A stretch of DNA of 64,000 nucleotides, from NCBI RefSeq assembly GCF_003589595.1, contig NW_020654080.1:7293098-7357097 (forward strand), given 5' to 3'. The first letter of the stretch is position 1, and the number at the start of each line of letters is the position of its first letter. The translations under genes and the position numbers were made by a program. Source of the stretch: Hyposmocoma kahamanoa. Its lineage: Eukaryota > Arthropoda > Insecta > Lepidoptera > Cosmopterigidae. This document shows positions 60,529 to 64,000 of this stretch, piece by piece. Under the pieces are notes generated by a model. That model saw only the letters and a list, made by a program, of their open reading frames with translations. It did no database searches and was not told the DNA's origin.

Positions 60529-62776
60529 ATCGGGTGTTAACTATGATAAGTAGTTGTAAATGGTGGTAACTCGTTTCATTGCAATATAATATAAACTAGA
60601 CGAATCGGCTGTGTCGTGTGAAATTTGTGTCAGTCCTGTGCGTAGTTCATAATTATGTAAATAAACGCCGTTTCCCATTTATTGTAAGTTTTAAGACTTT
60701 GAAATATAGCTACTTTACAGAACTATAATGAAAAAAAAAGTCCAAAGACCATGGATTGACTGCTGGCTTTTTAGCCAACAATTTGTTATATCTTGAATAT
60801 AGAACGCCACGTAGTTGAAGTTTATTCGAAATAAATTTTAAAATATTTCGCCAACCCGAATGTATAGGCAACGTCTATTACGTACATGTGTCACCAAGGT
60901 AGCTAAGTTTCAAGGTCTCACTGTATATTTACTTTAGTTGCTAACAATATCTTACCCTAACAATGAGCCTGTCCTTGAAAGGACCAATAATTTCATTTAG
61001 TTATGTTGTTCCCGCTCAAGGAATGAGGCTATGAGAAAGAATATAGGCTTGTAAAAATTCGGTTTTGCAACTAGACTTAGATTTTAGTCTATTTTATTAA
61101 TAATCACCGCTTGCTTTTAGAGGATGATCGTGATTCTATGACATATCTAATTGTAGGTAGAAAAAAAATGTTTCGTGTGGTAACGTTGGCTCCAATATTT
61201 AGAAAAACAAATTTCGTCACGTCATTCGTAAAATATAAACATTTTAAAAGTGTTGCGAATAACTAACATTGGACTTGTAACGTAATGATACCAAAAATGA
61301 GAGTCCACTCTTTAGGAAGTATTTCCATTATCATTTCTACCTTAAAATTCATTACGTCAGTAATAATTACCTATTTAAAAGTCTTAAGAGCTACTTTGAA
61401 AACTAAAATATGTGACTATCGCAATATTTTAAGCTATCTTTAAGTGTAGTAAGTTGTTTAATCATTTACAGTAATCCCTTGCCTAGTATCGTATAAGATT
61501 TTTAGGTTTTTCACTCGTTTTATACAATACCTACTCTTATCGGTCTACGTATAAGTTAAAGTTGAGCTTCAAACAATAAATATCATAGGTATTACGATTG
61601 CGGTTTTTTGAAATCGTTCGTATGAGTAGATATTTACGCAAAAAATGTTAACTCCTTTTCTTAAAAAAATGTACGGTTTGTATTCGGCCAAACATAATAC
61701 GTAACCATCGTTTGTAATCGGCCGAATGTTTGTAACTGCCAATGTTTGTATTAGCTGTAATTGAATTAAAAAACAAACAATAAAATACGAAACGTAACGT
61801 AGAGGTAATCGAAAATATTGTTAAATTGAAGTTATAGTAAAATTTAATACTCGTTAATAAATCATGCATTTAGCGAGATTCGATGCATTTAAACACGAGT
61901 GGGAGCTTTATGTTTGCTTTTTAAAGAACTTAATTTTTTATCGAAACCCGTTTTTTATTTGTTTGTATGTATTTTTTTATTTTGTAGAGCAACTGTTTTT
62001 AAATGTACATCACTGTTTTTGAAATCACGTTTTAGGTTTAAGTGACATTTTAACATACCTGTAATCAATATACTGTGTTTACTCCTGTAGTTATTGTACA
62101 ATATTTTTGTATACGCAATTAATCCTTGCCATAATAAGGTGCTGTAATTCCGGCATTAGTTAGTACAAAAGTACGTCTCACTCATTTCATTGGTTTTTGT
62201 CATTTGTGTTGTCTTAACCAATCTCAATTAATTGCGTTTTGTTACGCAAAAGACTGATTTACTAATTTCTATGTGTTTTTAATCTAATTTGATAAATTAC
62301 TTGTGTGTAGTTAAAACCCTATCCTGTGTTCAGTCGTTTACATAGAATCTGATAGAATCATATTCTATTTTTATCCTGAAAATAACATTGTAATAAAAGG
62401 ATATCCAGTGATTTTTATTGTGAAAATTAAAATTATGTTGCATTTGATTATGTACAAATTTAATTATAAATTTTATGGTTAAATCCACTTGCCAGTTCGC
62501 CTTTTTTAATTTAGTACAAGACCCCGAGGAGTGGCATTATTATGCCAATCCATAGCCAATAAAAATTAAAAAGTATTTAGTGCAATTATGTATGGCGGGC
62601 GCAATATGGCGGGATGAGGTGTGCATGTAATTTGTAGGAGTTTGTAGACGATGATTTTTTGTAAAAATTTCCCGCGCTGCGTCTCGGGACACAGTGGATT
62701 CGCAAAATTATACATATGTATATGAAGAAATAAATTTATGTGAGACCATACATTTTTATTTAATTGCCTATATATA

Positions 62777-62800
62777 CCCCCCCCCCCCTCCCGCCCCTCT
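62777..62800. repeat. Poly-C run
   Basis: Twelve C in a row followed by TCCCGCCCC. Such runs are prone to length errors in assembly. Confidence 0.85.
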
Positions 62801-64000
62801 TAAAAAATATCAAAAGAATATAGGTGCCAACTTACCTACCCATTTCATAAACTACACTCCCGAACCATTGACTTACAATTATATGGACGTCGGGTCCGTG
62901 CTAAAAAGTGTCCGCACTTGTAAGGCGCTAAAATCGTATACAGAGCGCCAAACTCCGCTTTAGTCATCATTTGTTCGACTGACAGCGCGATACTGCGATG
63001 ACATTTTTAAATTTCGAATAGGTTGACTTGGGACATTTTTTTCGTAGTTTTTGTATTAGACCCGTCGTCCATTTATTTGTAAGTCAATGTCCCGAACACA
63101 TAATTCGAGGCACCTTGCATTTTATTCTCATAGCCCTTTGAATAAAATATGTTGTTATCGAAAATTTCCCCGGCTTTACAAATTCAAATTTTCAACAAGG
63201 ACATAATGGAAATGACGTTATGAAAACCAGTTTCAAAAATTCGTAAAAAAAAAAATAAACCTACAATAAGCTTTTTGATCAATCGATCATTGTTTAACTT
63301 TAGGACATTTTATACTGAAAATGCTAGGTAACTTGAATTATGTGTTCGAGAGTATGTAGAAGGCTTATTATGCAACGTCACACGCACATCAAGCTATACA
63401 CTTTTGGTCGAATATCGCCTCCAGTGCAACGGAAAAAGATCCATCAATTTGTATCTTGATGCGCTGCCGTCTGCACGTAGTGTAAGCCTGAAATAGTAGT
63501 ATTAGTAACTTCGGATCGTTTCACACGATTTTTTATTTTATTTTCCTAATTAAGCTCAATTTAGATTACGGCTGAATGGAATGGAAGCCTATTTTTGTAA
63601 ACATAGCAAAACTAGATACGAGCCAAAAAACAAGGACGCGGAAGCGAGAATGCTCGCGCAGTATCTAGTTTGTATGTACGTTACACAAGCGACATAAAGT
63701 TAATAATGCCATGTACAATTTCGTTACAAAAATTCGCTGCCATACCTTTCCGCGGTACTGTAAATTAAGTCTTATAATCGCTCAAAACCAAATTCATGCA
63801 ATTAGTATAGTCAACAAAATGGTTTACGTGAAATAACTCTTGATTTCCCTGGTAATACACAAACGGAAATAATTTTTTTCTTGTTTCTATTGGCTTTTCA
63901 CGGTAAGCGTTTTAGCCACTTACAAAGTGTGTTGACTAACTTGTTATTAAAACGGTGAAACTTTCATAATATCAAAATACTTAAATACCAAACAGTACCT

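Larger units (their letters stand above)
59401..64000. other. Downstream flank of Lar
   Basis: Mostly AT-rich DNA without recognisable genes. Contents: an antisense LINE fragment (59985-60282), a possible small secreted-peptide gene on the - strand (60528 to 59813), and a run of 12 C at 62777-62788 followed by C-rich sequence. Nothing else recognised from 60700 to 64000. Confidence 0.5.

Noticed and set aside
62694..62963. 89-codon open frame across the poly-C run
   Set aside because: Translation is a chance product including a proline run from the C homopolymer.
1..64000. CRISPR arrays, operons, rRNA genes, prokaryotic mobile elements
   Set aside because: Looked for spaced direct repeats and bacterial gene layout; none is present, and the window is clearly animal nuclear DNA.

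Overview
The window is animal nuclear DNA, almost certainly from a lepidopteran insect. It is AT-rich, with GT-AG introns of up to 16 kb packed with SINEs, LINE 3' ends and small DNA transposons. Its one clear protein-coding gene is an ortholog of insect Lar, the leukocyte-antigen-related receptor tyrosine phosphatase (LAR-RPTP/PTPRF-S-D family), on the + strand. The order assignment rests on repeat style and on close similarity of the protein to insect Lar. No species is claimed.

Lar layout. The 5' end (signal peptide, Ig1, first part of Ig2) lies upstream of the window. I could place 18 coding exons between 11251 and 58701 whose splice phases all match: end of Ig2 (11251-11361), Ig3 (two exons), FN1 (two), FN2 (three), FN3 (two), FN4 (one), FN5 (two), one very large exon of 3130 bp (52343-55472) holding FN6-FN9, the membrane-proximal ectodomain, the transmembrane helix, the whole D1 phosphatase domain and the start of D2, then four small exons that finish D2 and end at a TGA (58699-58701). 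Together they give 1835 codons plus stop. D1 has all catalytic motifs. D2 keeps the Cys loop but has the Leu and Glu substitutions known for LAR D2. A 24-nt, phase-compatible candidate micro-exon (38854-38877) lies between the FN1 and FN2 exons and would add eight residues to the linker.

Between the exons. 1-11250 and the large introns hold at least two tRNA-derived SINE families, a roughly 300-bp dispersed retroposon present in twelve copies, an inverted-repeat family with arms of about 110 bp (five copies or fragments), several LINE 3' ends with recognisable C-terminal reverse-transcriptase peptides, a hAT element with a perfect 8-bp target duplication, a Harbinger-like MITE with a TTA duplication, a Tc/mariner-like MITE, and other terminal-inverted-repeat elements. 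Several are nested two or three deep, which gives a relative order of insertion.

Two weak non-Lar gene signals lie on the - strand: a degenerate Kazal-like, Cys-rich coding stretch with an A-rich tail in the FN4-FN5 intron (about 49170-49770), and a possible two-exon small secreted peptide downstream of Lar (60528 to 59813). Everything after 58701 is Lar 3' UTR or intergenic DNA with few recognisable features.
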